Assembly (NCBI GenBank): GCA_038245435.1
Contig: JBBRSL010000023.1
Span: forward strand, 1 to 17,616
Direction of reading: 5' to 3'
Source of the DNA: JBBRSL01 sp038245435
Lineage (GTDB): Bacteria; Patescibacteriota; Saccharimonadia; Saccharimonadales; CAIOMD01
DNA: 17,616 bases
In this document: positions 6,712-14,910 of the stretch, in pieces
Layout of the letters: each line of letters starts with the position of its first letter
Numbering within the stretch: the stretch's first letter is position 1
Translations under genes and position numbers: made by a program
Notes under the pieces: model-generated
Told to the model about the DNA's origin: nothing
Databases searched by the model: none
Seen by the model: the letters and a program-made list of their open reading frames with translations, nothing else

Positions 6712-8373
6712 GTGTTTAATAAAGCTAAACGTAAAACAAGTGCCTATTTTGCCAGGTTTAATTATGTTGGGCTGCTCGTAGCGCTTATATTATTTTGTGT
6801 TTCGTTATTACCATCTTTACTTCCAAGGCCCGGGTTATATCAAGGCCTCATTAGCGGCATAAACGTGGCAATAGGGTACGGGCTAGGCACTCTAGCAAGC
6901 AAGGCATGGCGCTGGCTGGGGCTGTGGGAGCTACCAAAAAAGGCAAAGTCGATAGCCTGGAGTTTGCTTGTAGCGCTTGGCCCTGTTTTTGCTATTTCGT
7001 TGCTATTTATTGGGGCTGCGTGGCAAAACGAGGTCCGTCAACTTGTTGGCGAACAAGCTGAATCAGGCACCCATTTGTTTCGTATTTTACTTATTACAGC
7101 GCTTGTTTTTTTGCTGCTCGTTAGTGCGGCTCGGGGTATTCGAAAGCTTAGTAAAGTACTTCGTCGCTTTTCAGAAAAATGGCTACCACGGCGTGCTGCA
7201 ATAGGGCTGTCAGTTGTTGTTGTGACAGTGTTTTTGTATTGGCTTATAAGCGGTGTGCTGGTGGGTTCATTTGTAGATTTTAGTAATAGTTTTTATGGCA
7301 AAAAGAACAATACGACACCAGTAGGTATTGCTCAGCCAACAAGCCCGTATCGGTCTGGCAGCCCACAGTCACTGGTGCCATGGAGCACAATTGGCTACCA
7401 GGGTCAGGCATTTGTGGCACGTGGCCCAAATCAACAACAAATCAAAGATTTTACCGGCGGGCAACCAATGGAGCAGATTCGTGTGTATGCGGGTATTAAC
7501 AGTGCAAACGATGCTAAAAGTCGCGCCGAACTAGCCGTTAAAGAGCTAGAACGAACCGGTGCCTTTAGCCGTAAAGTATTGATTGTGGCCACGGCTACTG
7601 GCACGGGCTGGCTCGAACCACAATCTGTCGATAGTATTGAATATATGTACGGAGGCGATAGCGCTATCGTTAGCCAGCAGTATAGTTATTTGCCAAGTTG
7701 GATATCATTCTTGGTCGATAAGCAAAATGCAACCGAGGCAGGGCAGGCGCTATTTAACGCTGTATACAGCAAATGGGCTACGTTACCTGTCGATCAGCGA
7801 CCAAAGCTCATACCATATGGGCTGAGTCTTGGCTCTTTTGGTGGGCAATCTGCCTTTGGTGGTGCCAGCCAACTACAGTTTTTGACAGATGGTGCGTTAT
7901 ACATGGGTACCCCAAGCGATACCGCGCTTTGGGGCACCATAGCCAACACGCGTGATGTCGGTTCGCCAGAGTGGCAACCTGTGTACCAAAATAGCAAAAA
8001 TATTCGCTTTGCAGCTGCAAACGATACTATTTTGTCAAATCAAAATACCTGGCAAAAACCACGTACGCTGTACATGCAGCATGCATCTGACCCGGTAGTG
8101 TGGTTTAGCTTTGACTTATTGTTTAACGAACCAGATTGGCTTAAAGAAACACGAGGGCCTGATGTATCACCAAAAATGCGCTGGTACCCAATTGTAACGT
8201 TCTTTCAGGTTACGGTAGACCAGTTCTTTGGTGTAACGGTGCCAAACGGTCATGGCCACAACTATGGCAACACTATTGCGAACGCGTGGGCTGCCGTTGC
8301 CGCGCCCCAAGGCTGGACACAAGATAAGTCAGATGCTTTGCAAATAATAATTAATAGCTACAGTAACGAATAA
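6712..8373 (+). CDS. membrane-anchored alpha/beta hydrolase (Abhydrolase_9 type)
   Basis: 553 aa, starting at GTG with AAGGAG 7 nt upstream (6699-6704). The N-terminal 190 residues hold about five transmembrane helices (18-35, 43-60, 82-103, 121-140, 163-187). The rest resembles the Abhydrolase_9 family, best known from mycobacteria and other Actinobacteria. Visible features are TATGTGW (294-300), the nucleophile elbow GLSLGSFGG (Ser372), Asp460 in HASDPVVW, and His513/His515 in NGHGHNYG, together a plausible catalytic triad. Family members are poorly characterised; an esterase or lipase acting at the membrane on lipid substrates is an inference. The gene is monocistronic, divergent from the RNA methyltransferase gene and ends at a strong terminator. 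Confidence 0.88.
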   Translation: MFNKAKRKTSAYFARFNYVGLLVALILFCVSLLPSLLPRPGLYQGLISGINVAIGYGLGTLASKAWRWLGLWELPKKAKSIAWSLLVALGPVFAISLLFIGAAWQNEVRQLVGEQAESGTHLFRILLITALVFLLLVSAARGIRKLSKVLRRFSEKWLPRRAAIGLSVVVVTVFLYWLISGVLVGSFVDFSNSFYGKKNNTTPVGIAQPTSPYRSGSPQSLVPWSTIGYQGQAFVARGPNQQQIKDFTGGQPMEQIRVYAGINSANDAKSRAELAVKELERTGAFSRKVLIVATATGTGWLEPQSVDSIEYMYGGDSAIVSQQYSYLPSWISFLVDKQNATEAGQALFNAVYSKWATLPVDQRPKLIPYGLSLGSFGGQSAFGGASQLQFLTDGALYMGTPSDTALWGTIANTRDVGSPEWQPVYQNSKNIRFAAANDTILSNQNTWQKPRTLYMQHASDPVVWFSFDLLFNEPDWLKETRGPDVSPKMRWYPIVTFFQVTVDQFFGVTVPNGHGHNYGNTIANAWAAVAAPQGWTQDKSDALQIIINSYSNE

Positions 8374-8394
8374 GTAGCAAAAGTTTAGATATTA

Positions 8395-8423
8395 AAAAAG
8401 CCCGCTGTTTTGGCGGGCTTTTT
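8395..8423. terminator. bidirectional intrinsic terminator
   Basis: Perfect 11-bp inverted repeat AAAAAGCCCGC / GCGGGCTTTTT around a 7-nt loop, between the convergent hydrolase and 435-aa secreted protein genes. The flanking A and T runs give a U-tract on either strand, so it can end both transcripts. Confidence 0.93.
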
Positions 8424-8437
8424 GTTAAAACTTTTCT

Positions 8438-9745
8438 TTATAGTTTAAATGCTGCAACAGAAACGTTTAGGTTACCTACGTTATCTCCGTACCATCCAGG
8501 ATTTTGAAAGTTGTTCTCCCCATCAAACACGCTTAAGTTTAAGTTTGAGCCAGTACCAACAACCCAATAGCTATAGGTATGTCCGCTATTATACGAACCC
8601 CAGTTTACGAAATTGCGGTTTAGTTGTACTTCAAGCAATGAATCGGCATATCCTACGACTGGTCCATTCGTGTACGACAACCAATTGTTTTGTGATACGT
8701 AGCTGGTGTCAACTTGATCGGCAGGTGAACGATTGTTGATCCAGGTCCCAGATACAGTTACTTTATATAGGGTTTTACTGCTAGTAGGGACGTTTGTGCC
8801 ACTAGGCTTAGCGCTATCCAATGTGTAGTTACTAAAAGTGGTATTCTTTTGGTTCTTTGCAAAGAAACTTACACACTGCCCCTGATTTTTGAATGCATTG
8901 CCGTTTTCTGGGTTAGGAATTGTTTTCCATCCATCATTCTTACATTCATCTTTGAAGTCTCCAGAATTTATTCTGAAAGCTACTGTCCCATTTGGGCTCC
9001 AGCTAGTGTCTTCCCTGAACGTATTCACTCCTGCAGTACCGCCGTCAGCGTAGAAAGGTGCATAGCTAGTATTCCAGAACAAGGAATCAGTATTAAAGTC
9101 GCTCCCGACTGTAGCATTTTGGTTCGACGGCACGCCTACGTTAAGCGAATTATATGGCCCATCTTCTCCAATAGGAGAAAGTCCATAACTCCCAGTGTTA
9201 TATGACACGCCAAGGATAACTTCTTTTGGCAGAACAACGTTTAAATCACTCAAATCAAAAGAAAGGTTAAATGCGTATCCATTATAGCAATTGCTATCTG
9301 ACGCTCGCCATGCAGTACCTCCGTTACAGGTCGGATCTGCTGCGGGTCGCCACGGTATCGTTGCTGTGATGGTTTTTGTGGCAAGCTTATTGCTGGGCAC
9401 TCCATTTACAAGCTCAGTTCCGTATATGTTTAGAGTTATAGGGTGGGTCCAGCTTGTTGGATTTCCGCTATATCTATTGTCTCCCGTGTACTGTGAATAC
9501 AATGCCCAATCACTCATCGTGACAGTTACGGTACTTGCTTTTGATCCAGCGTATTTAAGCACTACGTGGTCACCAAGTTCGAACGTAGATGTTGCTTGGA
9601 ACCCGACGCTAGCTACGTTTGGTGGTAAGTTCGCTGGTACCGCATCATATAACGCTGATGAGTCAGCCGCCAGAGCGCTCACCGGCAGCGTTGCTACCAC
9701 TAGGACGGCCGCCAAGGCACTCCCAAATAAGGTTTTTACTCGCAT
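8438..9745 (-). CDS. secreted Cys-containing protein of unknown function
   Basis: 435 aa from the ATG at 9745, chosen because AAAGGAGGG lies 7 nt upstream and a signal peptide follows directly. The in-frame GTG/ATG codons further upstream lack both. The signal peptide (MRVKTLFGSALAAVLVVATL...) ends at SALA/ADSS. There is no second transmembrane helix and no sorting motif, so the protein is probably released. The mature part is beta-rich, with many Tyr, Asn and Trp. One recognisable patch, DECKNDGWKTI ... FKNQGQCVSFFA, resembles a Cys-paired motif common in secreted proteins of Actinobacteria and Saccharibacteria. No enzyme signature was recognised. Strong promoter and ribosome-binding signals suggest high expression. 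Confidence 0.85.
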   Translation of the reverse strand: MRVKTLFGSALAAVLVVATLPVSALAADSSALYDAVPANLPPNVASVGFQATSTFELGDHVVLKYAGSKASTVTVTMSDWALYSQYTGDNRYSGNPTSWTHPITLNIYGTELVNGVPSNKLATKTITATIPWRPAADPTCNGGTAWRASDSNCYNGYAFNLSFDLSDLNVVLPKEVILGVSYNTGSYGLSPIGEDGPYNSLNVGVPSNQNATVGSDFNTDSLFWNTSYAPFYADGGTAGVNTFREDTSWSPNGTVAFRINSGDFKDECKNDGWKTIPNPENGNAFKNQGQCVSFFAKNQKNTTFSNYTLDSAKPSGTNVPTSSKTLYKVTVSGTWINNRSPADQVDTSYVSQNNWLSYTNGPVVGYADSLLEVQLNRNFVNWGSYNSGHTYSYWVVGTGSNLNLSVFDGENNFQNPGWYGDNVGNLNVSVAAFKL

Positions 9746-9773
9746 AACAAAACCCTCCTTTAGTTGTACTTCT

Positions 9774-9802
9774 ATTATAGTCCTATGCAACAAGACTGTT
9801 GA
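9774..9802 (-). promoter_or_regulatory. promoter of the 435-aa secreted protein gene
   Basis: On the minus strand a TCAACA -35 (9797-9802), a 17-nt spacer and a perfect TATAAT -10 (9774-9779) precede the gene by about 28 nt. This is the best sigma-70-type promoter in the window. It begins directly after the T-run of the upstream terminator. Confidence 0.75.
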
Positions 9803-9807
9803 GTCGT

Positions 9808-9859
9808 AAAAATGGGCAAGCCCCGGGCAGATGAACGTATAGTCCATCCGCCCGGGGCT
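9808..9859 (-). terminator. intrinsic terminator of the Gam-like gene
   Basis: Perfect 10-bp stem AGCCCCGGGC / GCCCGGGGCT (9819-9828 with 9850-9859), extended inside by GATG/CATC. On the minus strand it is followed 7 nt later by TTTTT. It lies 6 bp past the stop codon of the Gam-like gene. Confidence 0.75.
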
Positions 9860-9865
9860 GAGTTG

Positions 9866-10483
9866 CTAGTGGTAGCGAGCTATCTTCAGTTCTGCAACCT
9901 TGCCGCCCGGCTTGGGTGTAGTGGCCGGCTTGACGTACAGGGTGACCTTGATGGGGGCGAACTTGCGAACGAAGTAGTAGCTCAAAGCGAGCACTGTATT
10001 CTCGTTCGTTTTTGCGCGCAGCACACCCCAGATGAGTGAACGGGTTGTCTTGTAGAATAGCCCACCACCCTTGATGTGCCTTAGAGCCCGAATGGCCTGG
10101 TCTTCGGTGATGCCGTCGGCCAATTCGATCGTGCCGCTGTGGTCTTCGGTGAACTTGACGACCGAATGCACAAGGTTCGCTGTCTGCGGGCTCTTGCTTG
10201 TAGTGATCCGGCCCTTGTTCGCCGGATCAGAAGCATATGCCATCGCCACGTCGAACATGGCATCGTGCAGCCGCTCATGAGGAGCTCTTGCCTCCTTGTA
10301 CGGCTTGTCGATGTTGGCCACGGCCTTGTTGCGGTTGAGCTCGAGTTCGTCAATGGCGCGACGTTCTTCGCCAATTCTGAACATGAGATCATCGAACTCC
10401 TCGGGGGAGTTCGGCGCATCGATGACGATTGCGTCGGCGTCATCAGGCATTTCTGAGCTATCTTCGTTTGTGACATTAGTCAC
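9866..10483 (-). CDS. phage Mu Gam-like DNA-end-binding protein (tentative)
   Basis: About 205 aa from the GTG at 10483, which has GAGGTG 6 nt upstream; a GTG at 10492 has no usable site. Mu Gam is a Ku-like dimer that binds double-stranded DNA ends and blocks exonucleases. Similarity is seen as an overall pattern only: an acidic N-terminus, a helical segment rich in Glu/Arg/Asn (EERRAIDELELNRNKAVANI...), TANLVHSVVKF, then a domain ending FYKTTRSLIWGVLRAK and a beta C-terminus. No catalytic motif is expected. Sampled stretches are about 57-67% GC, well above the roughly 37-50% sampled in neighbouring genes. With its own promoter and terminator this looks like an acquired cassette. A role in protecting DNA ends during DNA uptake or against phage is an inference. 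Confidence 0.6.
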   Translation of the reverse strand: MTNVTNEDSSEMPDDADAIVIDAPNSPEEFDDLMFRIGEERRAIDELELNRNKAVANIDKPYKEARAPHERLHDAMFDVAMAYASDPANKGRITTSKSPQTANLVHSVVKFTEDHSGTIELADGITEDQAIRALRHIKGGGLFYKTTRSLIWGVLRAKTNENTVLALSYYFVRKFAPIKVTLYVKPATTPKPGGKVAELKIARYH

Positions 10484-10535
10484 ACTGCTCACCTCTCAAG
10501 ATTTGTAGGTACACCAGCAAATACTAGCTTTGTCA

Positions 10536-10541
10536 ATTATA
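10536..10541 (-). promoter_or_regulatory. putative -10 element of the Gam-like gene
   Basis: TATAAT on the minus strand, about 50 nt before the GTG start. It overlaps TTGACA (10531-10536), which could itself be a -35 box for a start site closer to the gene, although the matching -10 17 nt on (TGTACC) is poor. Two alternative promoters are therefore possible. The intergenic region 10484-10672 also holds the divergent adhesin promoter. Confidence 0.4.
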
Positions 10542-10572
10542 CAGCGTATAGCAAAAATATAAAATAAAACTA

Positions 10573-10600
10573 TTGCTATTCTTTAAAAAAAGTACATAAT
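10573..10600 (+). promoter_or_regulatory. promoter of the adhesin-sortase operon
   Basis: TTGCTA (10573-10578), a 16-nt spacer and CATAAT (10595-10600). The predicted leader is about 65 nt. A strong ribosome-binding site GGAGGA (10659-10664) lies 8 nt before the ATG. Confidence 0.6.
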
Positions 10601-10672
10601 CAATTTCAAGAAGACAAAAAGAACTAGAAGTGTGGGGCACTTTAGTTTTTTAATTAATGGAGGAATTTAGCT

Positions 10673-13600
10673 ATGCGAGAGGCTAAAGGTATTTTAAGTA
10701 GACTCAAATGGGTGCTGGCTGCTGCGGTGATTGTAGTATCACAAGTGTCACCAGTGATGTTTGCTAGTGGTACCGCAAGTGCTGCAAGCGTGTGTGTGAA
10801 CGATTTACAAGGTGCAAATGACGAGCCTGGCCAAAAAGACTTAACTAAGATGTGCTCTGATTTGGCGAACGCTGTTTCAGGCAACATTACAATAAGTTTT
10901 GATTGGGACGATATTGCATGGTCTGGCAATAATTCGGGTGATGGTTGTGCTCTTTTTGACACGAATAATGAAGGTAACGCAAATTACTCGCTTTGTGTTG
11001 TTGTTAAAGGCAAGCCAGCTACTTACAATAGCACCCGTTTATATTCTTGTAATGATGCAAATTCCGACCGTTGTGGCGGATCTACGCTGATTAGTCCATT
11101 CGCAAGTGTTTGTAGTGCTGCGGTTAGTGGTACGGTCGCGAATCCTGCCGACCCATTTCCAGCAGGTCACGACTTTCCAAAAGACACAGTTGCAAATTGT
11201 ACAATTCAGCTTGCAGATGTAGGTGGTGCAGCAATAACTAAGCTTATTGATGTTTGTTCGTATCCTTCACAGCAGCCGAACTCCGATCCTTCTGATTGTG
11301 TAACCGCTGCTGCTAAAAAGGGTAAGCTCGAAGTAGTAAAGACCCTTATCCCATCAAGCGACCTCGGCAAGTTTAACCTTTCTATTGATGACACAGATTT
11401 TGCAACAAACGTTGGCAACAACGGCACCACACAAGAACAGAGTATAAGTACTGGTTCGCATATTGTTGGTGAAACAGCTTTTGAAGGCACAAGTCTTGTT
11501 GGCTATACAACGTCAATTACTTGTAAAGACGGCAACGGCACAGGCAACACTATTGCTACGGGTACTTCTAGTGATCCGTTAAATCGGACATTGTCTGTAG
11601 ATATTGCTGATCAAAGTGATGTGGTTTGTAAAATCACAAATACAAAACTTTCAGGTACGATTAAGGTCACTAAAGTTGTCGAAAACCCATATGGCGTTGC
11701 GGCTTCTGCGAGTAGCTTCCCACTTTTTGTAAATGGTAATTCAGTTACATCTGGTCAGACTAATACCTATAATCCTGAGCAATATACCGTAACTGAAACA
11801 CAGCAACCTGGATATACATTCAAGAGCTTCGAAGGTTCTTGTGATGCAAACGGGGTGATTAATCTTGTTGCAAACCAAGACGTAACCTGCACTATCACCA
11901 ACACAGCTATTCAACCTCGTATCAAAGTTATCAAGCATGTTGTAGACGCTTACAACGGTGGCAAGGTTGCTTCCAACTTTTTGATGAAAGTAACAGGGGC
12001 TGACGTAACTCTAACACCGGGCAGCACTGGGCTTGCAAGCCAAAGTTTCGCAGGTAGCGAAACGGGCACCTATGTATATATGGACGCTGGTAGCTACGTT
12101 GTAAGCGAAACTGAACTAGCTGGCTACACAAAGAGTATGTCTCCCGAATGTACCGGTTCTGTATCGGTTGGAGATGTGGATAAGGTTTGTACTATCACCA
12201 ACACAGCTCAGGCGCCATCTTTAAATGTCACAAAAAACGTGATTAATGATAATGGTGGCAATAAATATGCATGGGATTTTAAACTTTATGCCAATAAAGT
12301 ACTCCTAAACGATCCTCGAAAAGGTGGTGGCGATACTAGTAATAGTAGTGTGACGTATTTGCACTCTAACGCAGATGACAAAGAGCATACATTGGCTGGT
12401 CAATATACACTTAGTGAAGACACAGTCTCAGGTTATAGCGCCAATAATTGGAGTTGTACCGGAAATAGCGTTCCATTAAGTGGCTCAACCATAACTATTA
12501 AGCTTGGTGAAACTGTAAATTGTGAAATTACCAATAATGATGACGCTGCCGGTCTAAAGCTTGTCAAAGCTCTTGGCACAAATCTCTATGGCGCAATAGT
12601 GAATGAATCAGACTGGAAACTTACTGCAACCGGGCCTACGCTAACTGATAGTTTTAGCGGCAACGGTACTGCGATTGGTACGGATTTGAGCACCGGTACT
12701 TACGCCCTTACCGAAACAAGTACAAAGTGGACAGACCCTAAAAGTTTCACTGCAAGTGACTGGTCTTGCCTTGCTTTCGGAGCAACTACACCTACGGTGA
12801 TAAAATCTTCAATTGCCCTTGCGCTCGGTGATAACTACACCTGTACCATTACGAACACTGCAGTACAACCAAAACTTACCGTCATCAAGCACGTAGATAA
12901 CGGCAATACCGGTGGCACAAAGACCGCAGGTGAATTTACGATGAACGTAACAGGTAGCACTGTCAGTACTCCTAGCTTCGCTGGAAGCGAAGCACCTGGC
13001 AAAACCGTAACGCTTAACGTCGGAACTTACGGTGTTGATGAATCATTTGTAAGTGGGTATTCAAAGACTTTGGGCACGGACTGCTCTGGTAGCGTGACTC
13101 TTGGCGATGACAAATCTTGCACCATCACAAACACTGCTATTGCGCCTAAGCTGATACTTAAAAAGACAGTTGTTAACGATAACGGTGGTACCGAAACTGC
13201 AGATAAATGGACACTTAAAGCTCAAAACGGATCAAACCCACCTGTTATTAATACGACTGGTACTTTGATAGCGAACACAAGTAGCCTACAAGCTAAAACA
13301 GCAGAAACGACCGTTATGGCTAACACGGCCTATACTCTTAGCGAATCTGGACCTACCGGCTACACGTCAGGTAGCTGGTCATGTGATGGCGGCAACTTAT
13401 CAAACGGCGCAGTCACGCTTGCACTTGGTACAACAGTCACTTGCTCTATTACGAACAACGACAACTCTGCTGCACTTAATCTTGTTAAAGCTCTTGGTGC
13501 TAACCTCTACGGCGCAACAGTAAGTGTTAATGACTGGACACTTGCAGCAAATGGCCCAGGCACGGGTGCCCCTAATGACTTTAGCGGCAACGGTACTGCT

Positions 13601-14896
13601 AGTGGCACAGGTTTAAGTGCTGGTAACTACACACTTTCAGAAACAAGCACGAAGTGGACAAACCCAGCAAGCTTCACAAACACAGGTTGGTCTTGCCAAG
13701 CTGTTGACCAAAAAGTGCCAGTAATTGTTAGCTCATCTATCGCCCTTGCGCTTGGTGATAACTACACATGTACTATCACTAACTCAGCAGTACAACCAAA
13801 ACTTACCGTCATCAAACACGTCGATAATGGTAATACGGGTGGCACAAAGACAGCTAGTAACTTTACGATGTATGTCGAAGGTAAAAGTGTTTCTAAGACT
13901 TGGTTCCCTGGAAATGAAGCAGGGACAAACGTTACGCTTAATGTTGGTGGATACAGTGTTACTGAAGGTGACCAGACTGGATATACCATGGACGCATCGG
14001 CAGACTGTACTGGTACGGCAACTCTTGGATATGACAAAACCTGCACGATTACAAACACCGCAATTGCCCCATTATTGACTCTTAAAAAAGAAGTTATTAA
14101 TAACAATAGTGGTAAAAGCAAACCTAGCAGTTGGACATTAACCGCAACAACAAAAGATGACGAGCTAAAAACTATTAGTGGTAACGGCGAAGATGGCGTA
14201 GATGGAGTAACCGCTGTAGCAAACGTTGTGTATACACTCAGCGAATCTGGTCCAAGCGGTTATACTGCTGGTAACTGGTACTGTTACGGAGAAGGCGGAT
14301 CACTCGAAGGCAACAAGCTCACACTTTCGCTTGCGGCAGACGTAACTTGTGAAATTACAAACGATGATGTGCCACACCCATCAATTAAGGTTGTAAAATC
14401 TGGCCCTGCTACTGCCAATGCCGGTGACACAGTTACTTACACGTTCACCGTTACGAATACTGGTGATACACCACTTGGTTCTATTACAGTTGCTGATAAT
14501 ATCGCCGGCAAGGGTGTATACCAATCAGGTGACGTTAATAATGACGGCATACTACAGGTTGGTGAAACATGGATTTACACGGCACAGTACACTATCCCTG
14601 CAGGTACAAAAAATCAGGTAAATAACACTGTTAAAGCTTGCGGATCAGAACTACAAATCCAGCCAGAATTTAGCGACGAAATCCGTGTTCTGCGACTCAA
14701 CTCAGATTCAATTGCACAACAAACCAACGAAACTGCTCCAGTTTGCGATGACGACATGCACACGCTCAGTATTCCTGAAGTCCTAGTTAACACGGGTACT
14801 CCACTAACACTTGGTTGGGCAATTGGTTCAATCATGCTCTTTGGCGCAATGTACCTAGCTTTGCCTAAAAGACAAACTACCTCAGCTCGCAAATAG
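10673..14896 (+). CDS. giant sortase-anchored surface protein with SpaA/Cna-B-like repeats
   Basis: 1407 aa, with GGAGGA 8 nt before the ATG. A signal peptide (to about residue 37, TASA/ASV) is followed by a Cys-rich N-terminal domain of unknown fold (38-215). Ten SpaA/Cna-B (prealbumin)-like domains follow, starting near 217, 327, 411, 514, 627, 731, 823, 934, 1039 and 1131. Many have an early Lys (VIKHV), a Glu in Y.V.E or TLSE and a final Asn in CTITNT, the K/E/N set used for intramolecular isopeptide bonds, plus a Cys pair (SC.G ... CTITN). A DUF11-like domain (1235-1320) precedes the C-terminal sorting signal: LVNTG (1371-1375), a hydrophobic segment and a basic tail KRQTTSARK. It is probably a long stalk or adhesin on the cell surface, attached by the sortase encoded next to it. 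The ligand is unknown; the Cys-rich N-terminal domain is the likely binding tip. Confidence 0.92.
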   Translation: MREAKGILSRLKWVLAAAVIVVSQVSPVMFASGTASAASVCVNDLQGANDEPGQKDLTKMCSDLANAVSGNITISFDWDDIAWSGNNSGDGCALFDTNNEGNANYSLCVVVKGKPATYNSTRLYSCNDANSDRCGGSTLISPFASVCSAAVSGTVANPADPFPAGHDFPKDTVANCTIQLADVGGAAITKLIDVCSYPSQQPNSDPSDCVTAAAKKGKLEVVKTLIPSSDLGKFNLSIDDTDFATNVGNNGTTQEQSISTGSHIVGETAFEGTSLVGYTTSITCKDGNGTGNTIATGTSSDPLNRTLSVDIADQSDVVCKITNTKLSGTIKVTKVVENPYGVAASASSFPLFVNGNSVTSGQTNTYNPEQYTVTETQQPGYTFKSFEGSCDANGVINLVANQDVTCTITNTAIQPRIKVIKHVVDAYNGGKVASNFLMKVTGADVTLTPGSTGLASQSFAGSETGTYVYMDAGSYVVSETELAGYTKSMSPECTGSVSVGDVDKVCTITNTAQAPSLNVTKNVINDNGGNKYAWDFKLYANKVLLNDPRKGGGDTSNSSVTYLHSNADDKEHTLAGQYTLSEDTVSGYSANNWSCTGNSVPLSGSTITIKLGETVNCEITNNDDAAGLKLVKALGTNLYGAIVNESDWKLTATGPTLTDSFSGNGTAIGTDLSTGTYALTETSTKWTDPKSFTASDWSCLAFGATTPTVIKSSIALALGDNYTCTITNTAVQPKLTVIKHVDNGNTGGTKTAGEFTMNVTGSTVSTPSFAGSEAPGKTVTLNVGTYGVDESFVSGYSKTLGTDCSGSVTLGDDKSCTITNTAIAPKLILKKTVVNDNGGTETADKWTLKAQNGSNPPVINTTGTLIANTSSLQAKTAETTVMANTAYTLSESGPTGYTSGSWSCDGGNLSNGAVTLALGTTVTCSITNNDNSAALNLVKALGANLYGATVSVNDWTLAANGPGTGAPNDFSGNGTASGTGLSAGNYTLSETSTKWTNPASFTNTGWSCQAVDQKVPVIVSSSIALALGDNYTCTITNSAVQPKLTVIKHVDNGNTGGTKTASNFTMYVEGKSVSKTWFPGNEAGTNVTLNVGGYSVTEGDQTGYTMDASADCTGTATLGYDKTCTITNTAIAPLLTLKKEVINNNSGKSKPSSWTLTATTKDDELKTISGNGEDGVDGVTAVANVVYTLSESGPSGYTAGNWYCYGEGGSLEGNKLTLSLAADVTCEITNDDVPHPSIKVVKSGPATANAGDTVTYTFTVTNTGDTPLGSITVADNIAGKGVYQSGDVNNDGILQVGETWIYTAQYTIPAGTKNQVNNTVKACGSELQIQPEFSDEIRVLRLNSDSIAQQTNETAPVCDDDMHTLSIPEVLVNTGTPLTLGWAIGSIMLFGAMYLALPKRQTTSARK
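12551..14368 (+). repeat. tandem duplication of a three-domain block in the adhesin gene
   Basis: Two direct in-frame copies, 12551-13471 and 13472-14368, each encode three SpaA-like domains (A-B-C). Matching landmarks are offset by 921, 927 and 924 bp (the KALG.NLYGA, AVQPKLTVIKHVDNGNTGGTK and AIAP.L.LKK segments). The first 25 bp around 12861 and 13788 are nearly identical. An older B-C pair precedes the first copy, giving the order B-C-A-B-C-A-B-C. Confidence 0.85.
14783..14893 (+). other. non-canonical LVNTG cell-wall sorting signal
   Basis: The last 37 residues of the adhesin hold LVNTG, about 20 mostly hydrophobic residues and a basic tail, the three parts of an LPXTG-type signal. The usual Pro is replaced by Val. 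The adjoining sortase gene supports the reading. Confidence 0.75.
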
Positions 14897-14910
14897 AGTA
14901 TTCTAGTTAA

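Noticed and set aside
9291..9809. 172-aa plus-strand frame opposite the secreted protein gene
   Set aside because: No ribosome-binding site, no recognisable domain, and the minus-strand frame has a signal peptide and strong promoter.
9746..9847. Upstream extension of the 435-aa secreted protein
   Set aside because: It would cover the promoter and ribosome-binding site and bury the signal peptide.
13725..14121. Frames on both strands inside the adhesin repeats
   Set aside because: Low-complexity shadows of the SpaA-like repeats without start signals.
12551..14368. CRISPR array or transposon as a cause of the repeats
   Set aside because: Repeats are coding, in frame and about 924 bp long, with no short spacers, terminal inverted repeats or transposase.
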